Counted from the stretch's first letter, positions 32,980 to 42,492 are shown. The stretch is 64,000 nt of DNA from Tenericutes bacterium HGW-Tenericutes-2 (GCA_002839095.1 PGXL01000006.1:1-64000), one strand, 5' to 3'. Numbers and translations are program-made. Notes: generated from the sequence alone by a model not told the origin.

Positions 32980-33904
32980 TGAAGTTTTTCAGGAATTAGT
33001 AATTGCAACTGCAAGTGATTTGGGTCTTGAAAACTCCCAAGTTGAAAAAGATTATTATGTATCACTTTTTCTAAAAGAATTAACGAAACTTGAATCCAAC
33101 ATCTCTATCGTGTTTAAAGGAGGAACATCACTATCAAAATGCTATTCCATCATTGATCGTTTTTCTGAAGATATCGATTTAGCAGTACAGTTCAAAAGTG
33201 CAAAAGTCACACCAAGTGAAAGAAAGCAACTGAAGAACTCAATTTTAGAAGTCATTAAAGTGCTCAATATGACTTTACTTAATGAAACAGACGTTCGTTC
33301 AGGAAGAGATCACAATGAATACCATATCGGATTTGACAATACTTTTGATGAAGATGGGGCTATGGTTCCACACATCATTGTTGAAACCATTGTTGTATAT
33401 AGACCCTATCCTTGTGTAAATCTAGATGTTAGTAATTATATAACCAAGTATTTAACTAAGGCTAGTGAAGATCAACTAATTGCGAAATATGAGCTAGAGC
33501 CATTTAAAATGTTGATTCAATCGGTTGAAAGAACTTTTATAGATAAACTTTTTGCTATTTGTGACTATCATTTAGAAGGCAAATATAACCGCTATTCAAG
33601 GCATATCTATGACATTCATATGATTTGGCAAAGTGGGAAGTCAAATATGGAGCTGGTGAAATCGATTGTTTCTGATGTCGTGAAAGATAGACAAATTTAC
33701 GGTGTTCGAAATTCATCATGTCTAGCCGGAGCAAAACCTAATGAAATTCTAAAAGAGATTATAGAACGTAATGTATACGAAAACGATTATAACGAGGTCA
33801 CATCAAAATTTATCTATAAAACGGTTGAGTACAGTGTCGCAGTAAAAAGTTTAAGGGAGATAATCGATTTAAATATAATCCCGAGTTTAGTTGGAATTTA
33901 TTAG
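32960..33904 (+). CDS. abiEii: AbiEii-type nucleotidyltransferase toxin
   Basis: 314 residues from ATG 32960 behind GGAGGAG. The nucleotidyltransferase core is intact: FKGGTSLSK (Gly54-Gly55-Thr56-Ser57) and SEDIDLAV (about residues 70-77). The C-terminal region contains KLFAICDYHLEGKYNRYSRHIYDIHMI, a conserved part of the AbiEii/DUF1814 family. Known members modify tRNA ends or otherwise halt growth. Coupled to the antitoxin gene. Confidence 0.88.
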   Translation: MLLQRDNEVFQELVIATASDLGLENSQVEKDYYVSLFLKELTKLESNISIVFKGGTSLSKCYSIIDRFSEDIDLAVQFKSAKVTPSERKQLKNSILEVIKVLNMTLLNETDVRSGRDHNEYHIGFDNTFDEDGAMVPHIIVETIVVYRPYPCVNLDVSNYITKYLTKASEDQLIAKYELEPFKMLIQSVERTFIDKLFAICDYHLEGKYNRYSRHIYDIHMIWQSGKSNMELVKSIVSDVVKDRQIYGVRNSSCLAGAKPNEILKEIIERNVYENDYNEVTSKFIYKTVEYSVAVKSLREIIDLNIIPSLVGIY

Positions 33905-34011
33905 ATTAAATTGTCAAAAAATAACAAGATTAGGACTTCGCATGTTCTTAAAATCGATTGGGTAAATACAGTAATCATATTAAAATCCATACGCCGTAAA
34001 CCATTTTTTAG

Positions 34012-34112
34012 AGGTGCTAAAATTTGACTAGGGTGCTAAACTGTATTAGCACTGTTTACCTCACACATATAAGAAGCATTGGTTTGATACAATTTGTATC
34101 AGGCCTTTTTTT
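34012..34112. repeat. Island intergenic element D: GGTGCTAA pair and conserved hairpin
   Basis: GTGCTAA at 34014 and 34033 (19 bases apart); the second forms a small hairpin with TTAGCAC (34046-34052). TACCTCACACA, AGAAGCATTGGTTTGATA and a palindromic hairpin (TTGATACAA/TTGTATCAG, 34084-34102) followed by CCTTTTTTT match elements C and A. Part of the gap 33905-34345. Confidence 0.75.
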
Positions 34113-34203
34113 GCTTTAATAAGGGCTTTTTCACACTATAGCGAGTAAATTTCAATGTGAAAAATAATCTAAAATAAGGATAAAAATATTAGACTGTTAA
34201 TAG

Positions 34204-34277
34204 GCTTACACGATTTGCTTGGTTTTTACACGATTACAAGTCAATTTACACGATTTGAATGGTATTTACACGATTTA
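34204..34277. repeat. Island intergenic element B: four TTTACACGATT repeats
   Basis: TTACACGATT begins at 34206, 34226, 34246 and 34266, exactly 20 bases apart, same orientation as array A at 27.28 kb. An extended -10 (TGC-TATAAT, 34311-34316) for the R-M operon lies just downstream. Confidence 0.8.
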
Positions 34278-34345
34278 CATTTAAACATAGTATTATTGCT
34301 TAAAAAGTGCTATAATAATGTCAATAATGTGCTGAGGTGTACTCT

Positions 34346-34525
34346 ATGGAATATTCTAAAAAAATTAAATTATTAAGAGAAAAAATGTTTGTTTCTCAAA
34401 AAGAACTTGCAGAAATACTGGGTGTTTCTTTTGCTTCAGTTAATCGTTGGGAAACTGGGAAATTTGAACCAACGATAAAAACTAAAAAAAAGTTACATGA
34501 TCTTTTTACAAAATATCAAATATAG
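34346..34525 (+). CDS. XRE-family helix-turn-helix regulator
   Basis: 59 residues from ATG 34346 behind GAGG; an in-frame GTG at 34337 is within that site. It is one HTH domain: IKLLREKMFVSQKELAEILGVSFASVNRWETGKFEPT. Its position upstream of the restriction-modification genes suggests a controller (C-protein-like) role. Promoter and repeat array B lie immediately upstream. Confidence 0.85.
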   Translation: MEYSKKIKLLREKMFVSQKELAEILGVSFASVNRWETGKFEPTIKTKKKLHDLFTKYQI

Positions 34526-34555
34526 TATATTCGAACTAGCAGGGGTGAATTTACA

Positions 34556-35530
34556 ATGAATCAACTATTAAAAGAAAAAGTAGATATTTTGGAAAATACC
34601 ATATATAAGATTGACAAGGAATTATTAGAAATTCTTCTACTTGATCGTACTACAAAAGAAAATATTAGATGGTGTACTAATAATTACATAAAACACGGTT
34701 TTGAATATTCCTTTTCTAAACCAATTTCCTCAAAATTGATTATTGGTAAACATGGAAACATAATTAAACCTAGATCAAAAAAAAGTAATTTAGAAAAAAA
34801 AATCAGAGTTAAAGAGAAAGCTGAAGTTTTTACTCCTTCTTGGGCGTGTAATAATCAGAATAATCAAGTTGATGATATTTGGTTTGGAAAAAAGAATGTT
34901 TTTAATATTAGTCAAAATTTAACTTGGAAAACTAATTATAACAAAATAGAGTTCACAAATAAATCATGGATTGATTATGTAAAGGACAAGCGAATTGAAG
35001 TAACATGTGGTGAAGCACCATACGTAGTGAGTAGATATGACACAGTTAGTGGAACACCAATAGAAGTTATTGATCGTATAGGAATCCTTGACAGGAAAAT
35101 TAGAATAATAAATGAGAATTCAAATGATTTGGAATGGTATGACAACGTTCTTTTGGCATATAAATCTGTATATGGCTTTGAATGGCAAGGTGATAGTTTA
35201 CTAATAGCTAGAGAAAATTTACTTTACTCATTTATAGATTATTACATAAATAGATTTGATTGTATGCCAGAAGCATTTAAATTGAAAGAAATTGCAAATA
35301 TAATATCCTGGAACTTTTTTCAAATGGATGGTTTGAAAGGTGTAATACCTGAAAGCTGCAATAATCAAAAGGTCGTACAATTAGATTTATTTGGTGAAGA
35401 AGTGACTGAGAAATGTTATGGATGTGAAAATAATTCAATACACAAACATAATGGAATCTATGTTTTCATTAAAGATTGGGATCATAATAAAATGATTAAA
35501 TTTGTAGATCTTTTAAGTGGGAGGAAATGA
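34556..35530 (+). CDS. Restriction-modification accessory subunit with 'VFTPSW' motif
   Basis: 324 residues. KEKAEVFTPSWACNNQNN (about residues 88-105) and the ITCGEAPYVVSRYDTVSG-like segment VTCGEAPYVVSRYDTVSG followed by IGILDRKIRII match proteins annotated as restriction endonuclease subunit M that accompany helicase-methylase fusions. VFTP resembles the motif X region of adenine methyltransferases, so this protein may complete the methylase of the downstream gene. Stop overlaps the next ATG (ATGA). Catalytic NPPY is not in this protein. Confidence 0.65.
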   Translation: MNQLLKEKVDILENTIYKIDKELLEILLLDRTTKENIRWCTNNYIKHGFEYSFSKPISSKLIIGKHGNIIKPRSKKSNLEKKIRVKEKAEVFTPSWACNNQNNQVDDIWFGKKNVFNISQNLTWKTNYNKIEFTNKSWIDYVKDKRIEVTCGEAPYVVSRYDTVSGTPIEVIDRIGILDRKIRIINENSNDLEWYDNVLLAYKSVYGFEWQGDSLLIARENLLYSFIDYYINRFDCMPEAFKLKEIANIISWNFFQMDGLKGVIPESCNNQKVVQLDLFGEEVTEKCYGCENNSIHKHNGIYVFIKDWDHNKMIKFVDLLSGRK

Positions 35531-38500
35531 AGATGATGAAGGGTTTTAATGAAACATTTTCGTATAAATTAATTTATGTATTTGGAATTTCAGACAAAAC
35601 ACACGAAGGTTTGTTAAAGGTTGGAGAAGCATCTATTAACCAAGTGAATGATATATCAATACTTACTGATAACTCAGTCCTTCTAAATGCGGCTGCATCT
35701 TTACGAATTAACGATTACACAAGAACTGCTGGAATAAATTATCAATTATTTTATACAACTTTAGCGATTACAAACAAAAATGTTGCATTTAGAGATAATG
35801 ATGTTCATAATGTACTAAAAAGATCTAATATAGAACAACCTAAAGAGAACTTAAATGGTGCCACAGAATGGTATCGTTGTGATCTTGAGACAGTAAAAAA
35901 AGCAATAATCGCTGTAAAAGAAGATAGAAAATCTTTATTATCGGGAGAAATTTCATCTAACAAAACACCAATCATTTTTAGACCTGAACAAAATGAGGCA
36001 ATCAAACAAACCATAAAACAATTCAGTAGTAAAGGTGTCGAAAAAGAAACTACAGGTCATATGCTTTGGAATGCAAAGATGAGGTTTGGCAAAACGCTAT
36101 CTGCATTAGAAGTTATTAGGCAAATGAATTTTAAAAAGAGTTTGATTTTAACACATCGTCCAGTGGTAAAACATAGCTGGTATGAAGATTTTGAAAAGAT
36201 ATTTTACGATCAAGAAAAATACATATATGGCAGTAAAACACAAGGTGAAACATTAATAAGTCTAAGGCATCTTAGTAAAAAAGAAAGCAAACACTTTATA
36301 TACTTTGCAAGTATTCAGGATTTAAGAGGTTCTTCTTTTGTTGGTGGTAAATTTGAAAAAAATGATTTAATATTCAACATGGGATGGGATTTTGTTATTA
36401 TAGATGAAGCCCATGAAGGAACACAAACATCACTTGGCAATCAAGTTATTCAATCATTGATAAGTAGTTCAACTAGAACGAAAACATTATATTTATCTGG
36501 TACACCCTTTAACTTATTAAGTCCATTAAGTAAACAAACATTTAAGAATGAAGAAGTGTATACTTGGGATTATGTAATGGAGCAGAGGGCAAAATTGGAA
36601 TGGGTAGAAAAACATTTTGGAGATTCTAATCCATATGAATCACTACCTAAAATGAACATTTATACATATGACTTAGCGGCTATTATTTCTAGCGATAAAT
36701 ATGAAGATATCGAGGATACCGCTTTCAACTTTAAAGAATTTTTTAGAGTATGGACAGGTGATCCATTATTTGACAAAAAAGAATTGGATGATACTGTAAA
36801 AATTGATACATTTGTTCATGAGAAAGATATTAAAAGATTTCTTGATTTATTAGTAGAATCAGGTGAACATAATTATCCATATTCTACTATTCAGTATCGT
36901 GATAATTTTAAGCATACATTATGGATGTTACCTGGTGTTAAAGAGGCTAAGGCATTATCAAATCTACTTAAAAATCATCCGATTTTTCAACATTTTACGA
37001 TTGTGAATGTTGCAGGAGATGGAGATGAGGAAGTAAAGAGTGATGATGCGTTTAAATTAGTTAAGAAAGCAATCAGTAAGAGACCAGATGAAACAAGAAC
37101 TATTACATTATCATGTGGTAGACTTACTACAGGAGTTTCAGTTCCTGAATGGACAGCTGTATTTATGTTATCCGGATCATCTTCTACATCTGCTAGTTCA
37201 TATTTGCAAACTATTTTTAGAGTACAAACCCCTGCAATTATTGCAAACAAAATGAAAACAAACTGCTACGTGTTCGATTTTGCACCTGATAGAACTTTGA
37301 AGATGATAGCAGAAGCTGGTAACCTATCTACGAAAAAAGGTTCTACAAATGATGATAAGACTAAGATGGGTGATTTCTTGAATTTTTGTCCTGTTATAGG
37401 CATAGTTGGATCTGAAATGAAACCATACAGCACTGAAAATATGCTAATTCAGTTAAAAAGAGCGTTGATTGATAGAGTTGCAAGAAATGGTTTTGATGAT
37501 AGACATTTGTATAATGATAATTTATTACAATTAACGGATTTGGAAATTTCAAAATTTCAAGATTTAAAGAAAATATTAAAATCTAGTGGAGCATCCAAAA
37601 CCAGTGACGATATTCTTGTCAATGATCAAGGCCTTGATGATGAAGTCCGAGAAGCAAAAGAGAAAAAAAATAAAAAAGAATTATCTCAAGAAGAAAAAGA
37701 AAAATTGGCTGAAAGAATGAAAAAGCTTAAAGAACGTTCTAGTGCTATTAAAATTCTAAGAGGCATTGCAATTCGTATACCATTATTAGTGTATGGAGCT
37801 GATATTGATATTAAACAAAAAATAGGCGTTGAAAATTTTACAGAGATAATTGATGATAAATCATGGATTGAATTTATGCCTAAAGGAATTACAAAAGATT
37901 TATTTAAAGAATTTGGTAAGTATTTCGATAATGAAGTATTTGTTGAAGCAGGTTTAAAAATACGTAGACAAGCAAAAGCTGCGGACGAATTACCTCCTCT
38001 AGAGAGAGTACAAGCCATTGCAGACATCTTTGCCACATTTAAAAATCCTGATAGAGAGACAGTATTAACTCCATGGCGTGCAGTAAATTTACATATGGGT
38101 GTCACAATTGGAGGGGCTAGCTTCTTTGAAGATGATTTTGAAACCCCGATTAAAATTAATGACGATAGCACAATAAGATGGATAGTTAAGAGTAATCTTA
38201 CAAATGATATATTTAACACACATAGTAATATATTAGAGATTAATTCAAAATCTGGATTATACCCATTATATGCTGCGATTAGTATTTTTCAAGACGTTAG
38301 AAATAAAGGTCAAATGAAAAATGTTGAACATCTATGGGCTGATATATTAAATAATAACATCTATGTAATTTGTAGAACAAAGATGGCTGCTGCAATTACT
38401 AGGAGAACGTTAAACGGATTTAAAGATATAAAAGATTTCAAAACTAGAGTGATAGTAATGGATGACTTAGTTAATCAAATGTCATCGCAATATAATAGTA

Positions 38501-39600
38501 ATTATGCAAATTTAGTGAAACATATAAAAAGTAAAAAAACATGGCACATAGGAAGTGATATTGTGAAATTCGATGCTGTTATAGGAAATCCTCCATACCA
38601 AAGTGATGCAAAACAACAAATTTATACTGATTTTTATTTGTTGGCAAGAGAGATTGGTGAAGTGGTTTCTTTAATTTTTCCAGTAGGGTGGCAAGAGCCA
38701 AAGAATGCTAATAATCTATCTAAACTAAATAATGAAAAAATTAAACGTGATCCACAAATAATGTTTATAGATAATAGACAAAATGTGTTCCCAGGAATCT
38801 CAGGCGCTGAGTGGACAAACTTTGTATTATGGAAAAAAGGTTATGACAATCAACTTGGAGGAAAGCAAATGATTTATACAAATGGGGAAGATGAAGATGA
38901 AGTTTTCTTGCCAATAAATAAAGAAGATATCGAGAAGCCAAAGGAACTTGTTACATTGGTTGAGTTAGTCACGAATCACGCTTCATTCCGTTCTATACAA
39001 GACATTACATCATCACGTAAACCATATGGCTTAGGTACTGATGTAATGGACGATCCAAGTAAATATGGGTTACCTAATATCCAGGAACAAAAATTGAAAG
39101 ATGATGATATAAAAATATATGGGCTTTACAAAAGAAGACAATCAATATTCTATATAAAAAGTGACTATCCACTGCCAAGAAGAACTAAAGCAATTGATAA
39201 GTATAAAGTATTCGTCCCTTACGCGTGGGGGAACATGGATGTAAAAGCGGGGTTTGGTGGTGCGTTTTCTGACATAATTTTAGGTAAGCCATTTGAAGTA
39301 TCAACAGAGAGTTTTCAAGAACAAGGTTCATATGATGATGAACGTCAAGCATTATATCATGCGAAATATATATTAACTAGATTTGCAAGAGCTTGTTTAT
39401 ACATAAATAAATATTCACAACATAGCACAACTGCATGGGGATCTGTTCCTATCCAAGATTATAATGAAGATTGGTGGAATGAATCTATAGAAGATTTAGA
39501 GAATAGACTGTTTGATAAATATAATATTCCACAGAACATAAGAGATTTTGTTCTAAACAATATCCAACAAAAGACTGAAGGAAATATACTAAATATATAA
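35527..39600 (+). CDS. GIY-YIG-like nuclease / SF2 helicase / N6-adenine methyltransferase fusion (R-M enzyme)
   Basis: 1357 residues. (1) N-terminus about 12-135, T5orf172/GIY-YIG-like: LIYVFGI...GLLKVGEAS. (2) SF2 helicase/translocase about 150-620: Walker A-like MRFGKT (185-190), DEAH (293-296), LSGTPFNL, and SYLQTIFRVQTP (motif VI, Arg565). (3) Charged helical linker about 690-740. (4) Methyltransferase: probable motif I LEINSKSGLYPLYAA (about 903-917), motif IV NPPY (1021-1024). The C-terminus probably recognises target. The order nuclease-translocase-methylase recalls single-chain type I-like (ISP) enzymes, which have an Mrr-type nuclease instead. ATG 35533 is an alternative start with better ribosome spacing. 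Confidence 0.75.
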   Translation: MKMMKGFNETFSYKLIYVFGISDKTHEGLLKVGEASINQVNDISILTDNSVLLNAAASLRINDYTRTAGINYQLFYTTLAITNKNVAFRDNDVHNVLKRSNIEQPKENLNGATEWYRCDLETVKKAIIAVKEDRKSLLSGEISSNKTPIIFRPEQNEAIKQTIKQFSSKGVEKETTGHMLWNAKMRFGKTLSALEVIRQMNFKKSLILTHRPVVKHSWYEDFEKIFYDQEKYIYGSKTQGETLISLRHLSKKESKHFIYFASIQDLRGSSFVGGKFEKNDLIFNMGWDFVIIDEAHEGTQTSLGNQVIQSLISSSTRTKTLYLSGTPFNLLSPLSKQTFKNEEVYTWDYVMEQRAKLEWVEKHFGDSNPYESLPKMNIYTYDLAAIISSDKYEDIEDTAFNFKEFFRVWTGDPLFDKKELDDTVKIDTFVHEKDIKRFLDLLVESGEHNYPYSTIQYRDNFKHTLWMLPGVKEAKALSNLLKNHPIFQHFTIVNVAGDGDEEVKSDDAFKLVKKAISKRPDETRTITLSCGRLTTGVSVPEWTAVFMLSGSSSTSASSYLQTIFRVQTPAIIANKMKTNCYVFDFAPDRTLKMIAEAGNLSTKKGSTNDDKTKMGDFLNFCPVIGIVGSEMKPYSTENMLIQLKRALIDRVARNGFDDRHLYNDNLLQLTDLEISKFQDLKKILKSSGASKTSDDILVNDQGLDDEVREAKEKKNKKELSQEEKEKLAERMKKLKERSSAIKILRGIAIRIPLLVYGADIDIKQKIGVENFTEIIDDKSWIEFMPKGITKDLFKEFGKYFDNEVFVEAGLKIRRQAKAADELPPLERVQAIADIFATFKNPDRETVLTPWRAVNLHMGVTIGGASFFEDDFETPIKINDDSTIRWIVKSNLTNDIFNTHSNILEINSKSGLYPLYAAISIFQDVRNKGQMKNVEHLWADILNNNIYVICRTKMAAAITRRTLNGFKDIKDFKTRVIVMDDLVNQMSSQYNSNYANLVKHIKSKKTWHIGSDIVKFDAVIGNPPYQSDAKQQIYTDFYLLAREIGEVVSLIFPVGWQEPKNANNLSKLNNEKIKRDPQIMFIDNRQNVFPGISGAEWTNFVLWKKGYDNQLGGKQMIYTNGEDEDEVFLPINKEDIEKPKELVTLVELVTNHASFRSIQDITSSRKPYGLGTDVMDDPSKYGLPNIQEQKLKDDDIKIYGLYKRRQSIFYIKSDYPLPRRTKAIDKYKVFVPYAWGNMDVKAGFGGAFSDIILGKPFEVSTESFQEQGSYDDERQALYHAKYILTRFARACLYINKYSQHSTTAWGSVPIQDYNEDWWNESIEDLENRLFDKYNIPQNIRDFVLNNIQQKTEGNILNI

Positions 39601-39609
39601 TAAAAAGTC

Positions 39610-39651
39610 AAAGCGACCCAGCTCATAATTGAGTTGAGTCGCTTTTTTTTT
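39610..39651. terminator. Terminator between convergent R-M and ABC-3C operons
   Basis: Stem AAAGCGAC/GTCGCTTT stacked on CAGCTCA/TGAGTTG with TAAT loop, then nine T on the + strand; the minus strand has a weaker T-rich tail. Confidence 0.88.
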
Positions 39652-39652
39652 A

Positions 39653-41284
39653 TTAAGATTGTTTTTTCTTATTCCAAGATTTACCAAAAAGTTCGTTTCC
39701 ATTTGGAGATAAATAGATGACTTGATTAGACTTCAATATAGATTGTGCACTATCACTATAAGATTCAATTTTGTCTAATGAAATAAATACTTGTTTGTTA
39801 ATTGTATTATATAATTTAAGTATTTCTTGGACGGCTTGATCTTCCACATTCTTATATAGAAACGAGTCATGAATTATTGCCGGAAGAGGAGTTTTATCGA
39901 GTATTACAAGATCAAAAATCAACATACCTCTATATTTTGCACCGGTTCCTGCATCGTTGATAACCTCAAATAAATAATCGTTATTATCATAAAATGTTAT
40001 CTGGGGAGGAGTTTTTTCACCATTATAAATTTTGTCATTTAGTGTATCCATATGTTTGTTTAGTAATGATGACAATTCTAAAGTTATGTTTTTTCTAACA
40101 TCAAATAAATCTTTCTTTTTTTCATCCAGAATTTTTTTAAATTCAATAGATTGATCATATTGATTATTTTCATTTTTCATTCTATTGATAGCTGTTGAAA
40201 TAGTAGAAATTCTTTGTACTAGACTTTTAGGTACATCTTGATTATAACCAGTAGCTTCCATCAATTTTTCCAAGACTAACATGTTTTCAGTAATATTGTC
40301 AATTTTTATTTGGATCTTTTCTTTTGATTCTTCAAATTCGTTGATGAGAATTTGATATATTTGAGTATGGAAATTATTAATATCCTCGAATCGTTTTACG
40401 TTAACATTTTCAAAAAAATCTGACAAAACTTCATAATTGTTTTGATTTTCAGAGTTTTCAATTTTCCTACTAACCACTTCAAACTCATTAAACAAACTTG
40501 AACGAGCTCTCTTGAGTTTAGAGTGTTCAATCTTTAACTTAATGAATTCATCTGTTTGATCAAGAGAAGTTGCAATCATGTCATCTTTTGCATACTGAAT
40601 CTGCTCTAATTCAAGTTTTAAGTTCTTTATTTCGGTTATATTTTTAATGTAAGTTGATTTATTTATGCTTGGTATAAGAGTATATTTTTGTGCTTTATTA
40701 TGTGCTGATTTTTTGTCGCTAGCATAATCCACATCCCTTTGATAAGCATCAATAGGCTCATACTTGTTAAATAATTGAATAAGAGAATTAACAGGTAATC
40801 CAGTCTTTTCTTTTGGAAAGACATGTAATGGTCGTTGTTCGTTTGAGTTATCACGTCCATAAACTCTAAAATACCTTGACACGATGTTTCTAAAAGATAT
40901 GTAGGGTAATCCAATATTGTACTTTTCAAACAAAAGTTCTCTGTATTTATCAATGCCAATTTCATCTATTGGAACATAATTTTCATTACAAATTAACACC
41001 TTTTTGTAATCTTCTGTATTTCTTGAAAAATAACACTTTTCACTATTAAATTGAAACATATAATTTATAGAATGATGTCCAACGTTAGCAATAATATAGT
41101 TCGTTTTCTCAACATAGTCATCCCCACCAAAAACAAAATCAACTATCATTAAGAAAGTAGATTTACCTATTGAATTAACTGCATGATCTGCTCCTAATAC
41201 AACATTTAGATTCTCATTAAAAACTATCTTGTCTCTAATTTTATCATTAGATATAAACTTATCACTCCATAGTTCTTTCAACAT
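39653..41284 (-). CDS. ABC-3C system ATPase (DUF2326, SMC/RecN-like)
   Basis: 543 residues from ATG 41284 behind AGGAGG (an in-frame GTG at 41305 is less likely). The Walker A is stretched, G31...NSIGKST43, as in DUF2326 proteins. Long coiled-coil helices follow (about 205-395) and the DUF2326 C-terminal domain has GMLIFDLVIL, AIIHDSFLYKNVE and VFISLDKIES, with Walker B/D-loop-like positions. The family is the ATPase of ABC three-component conflict systems, thought to sense invading DNA. Overlaps the middle component gene by 23 bases. Confidence 0.82.
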   Translation of the reverse strand: MLKELWSDKFISNDKIRDKIVFNENLNVVLGADHAVNSIGKSTFLMIVDFVFGGDDYVEKTNYIIANVGHHSINYMFQFNSEKCYFSRNTEDYKKVLICNENYVPIDEIGIDKYRELLFEKYNIGLPYISFRNIVSRYFRVYGRDNSNEQRPLHVFPKEKTGLPVNSLIQLFNKYEPIDAYQRDVDYASDKKSAHNKAQKYTLIPSINKSTYIKNITEIKNLKLELEQIQYAKDDMIATSLDQTDEFIKLKIEHSKLKRARSSLFNEFEVVSRKIENSENQNNYEVLSDFFENVNVKRFEDINNFHTQIYQILINEFEESKEKIQIKIDNITENMLVLEKLMEATGYNQDVPKSLVQRISTISTAINRMKNENNQYDQSIEFKKILDEKKKDLFDVRKNITLELSSLLNKHMDTLNDKIYNGEKTPPQITFYDNNDYLFEVINDAGTGAKYRGMLIFDLVILDKTPLPAIIHDSFLYKNVEDQAVQEILKLYNTINKQVFISLDKIESYSDSAQSILKSNQVIYLSPNGNELFGKSWNKKKQS

Positions 41285-41504
41285 AATGTAAACCTCCTGA
41301 AACACTATTCAACTCAATCTTATTTAGAGAATACAAACAGCATAAAATTTCTACAAATTCTGCAATGTTTTCTAGCTTTTCAGAAACTTCTTTATAAAGT
41401 TCTAAAACTGACATGTCTCTATTGTTAATTTTGGATAGAACTATTGGAAATTTTGATATAATGCTATCTTCATATTTTATGATTTTATTCGGTAATTTCA
41501 TCAT
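41262..41504 (-). CDS. ABC-3C middle component (MC6-like)
   Basis: 80 residues from ATG 41504, three codons below a GTG and next to GAGG. LPNKIIKYEDSIISKFPIVL followed by LYKEV and FVEILCCLYSLNKIEL fits the short winged-helix-like middle component (type 6) of ABC-3C systems. It overlaps both neighbours, so the three proteins are made in a coupled way and probably form a complex. Confidence 0.75.
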   Translation of the reverse strand: MMKLPNKIIKYEDSIISKFPIVLSKINNRDMSVLELYKEVSEKLENIAEFVEILCCLYSLNKIELNSVSGGLHYVERTME

Positions 41505-42375
41505 AGACCTCACAATCCTGTATAAAGAATGCTACTATTTTTTCGCAAGTATTACGATTTGCACCACTTTTTGTTGCTATCATGTCAGTTAAGTTATCGT
41601 GAATTTGATCTTGAGATTGACCAACTTTTTTTAAACTCTCATAATTTTTTCTAATATGTTTTGCTACTTTATTGAAATTTGCATCATGTTTAGCTTCAAG
41701 TTCTTTGAAATAGTCACGTATGACGAAGTAGTAAATAACATTGAATTCAACTTTATCTATGAGCTCATGATTATCCTCTTCAATTTTTTTTCTAAAGGAA
41801 GTAGGATTCATATTGAGTTCATTTTTTTTAATTTCTTTGCGTTTCTCATTCGATAGTTTATCTAGCACGGTTTTCAATTCGGATTCAATATCATCCCTGT
41901 ATAATTGTGTTTTCCAACCTCTATCCTCAGTTTTATTTTCGGCTTGTAATGCATGTATAAAAATATTGGTGACTCTATCTGCGGTTGGAATGCTAGAATC
42001 TAGAAATCCATTTTTCTTAACATCTGTAATCGTTGAGTCTTCATTAATGAGTTTATGCAACTTTTCATAAAAATCCTGTTCTTTTCCAACATCGAAGCTA
42101 TCAAATATGTCGTTCTCAAATGTATCCTTTATAACATTTAAGACTTTTTGCTTATTTAATGCAGATTTAATTGGATTATATATATCTCTTTTTCTAGTCA
42201 TCCATTTAGATGTAATATCGGTATCAATTATTAAAGGTTCACCAGTTTTGCTTACTAAATTCTCGCAGTCAATAATTGGCTGCAACAATTTGATTGTCAA
42301 ATTTGTATTACTAATTGGGCCTTCAAGGCATGGCCTTAAAGTATTCAAAAAAGTCGAAAAGCATAGTGTCTCCAT
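41485..42375 (-). CDS. ABC-3C system effector/CTD protein
   Basis: 296 residues behind AAGGAAGTG. Charged, helical; no enzyme motif that I can name. The N-terminal part (residues 1-130) differs from the helical C-terminal half, which ends in IATKSGANRNTCEKIVAFFIQDC and could be the ABC-3C C-terminal domain linking effector to middle component. First gene of the operon; the effector role is inferred from gene position in this system type. Confidence 0.6.
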   Translation of the reverse strand: METLCFSTFLNTLRPCLEGPISNTNLTIKLLQPIIDCENLVSKTGEPLIIDTDITSKWMTRKRDIYNPIKSALNKQKVLNVIKDTFENDIFDSFDVGKEQDFYEKLHKLINEDSTITDVKKNGFLDSSIPTADRVTNIFIHALQAENKTEDRGWKTQLYRDDIESELKTVLDKLSNEKRKEIKKNELNMNPTSFRKKIEEDNHELIDKVEFNVIYYFVIRDYFKELEAKHDANFNKVAKHIRKNYESLKKVGQSQDQIHDNLTDMIATKSGANRNTCEKIVAFFIQDCEVYDEITE

Positions 42376-42492
42376 TTAATCACTTCCTTTTTAAATGTTG
42401 TCTATTCTGTGACATTTACCATCATAAGATCATGAAATATAATAAGGTTAGTTTAGGCAGCAGATTGATAAATAGTCGAAATGTATGAATTT

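Noticed and set aside
31207-34277. Arrays C and D/B as two ends of one transposon carrying abiE
   Set aside because: Repeats have the same orientation on both sides, whereas transposon ends should be inverted; no transposase lies inside.
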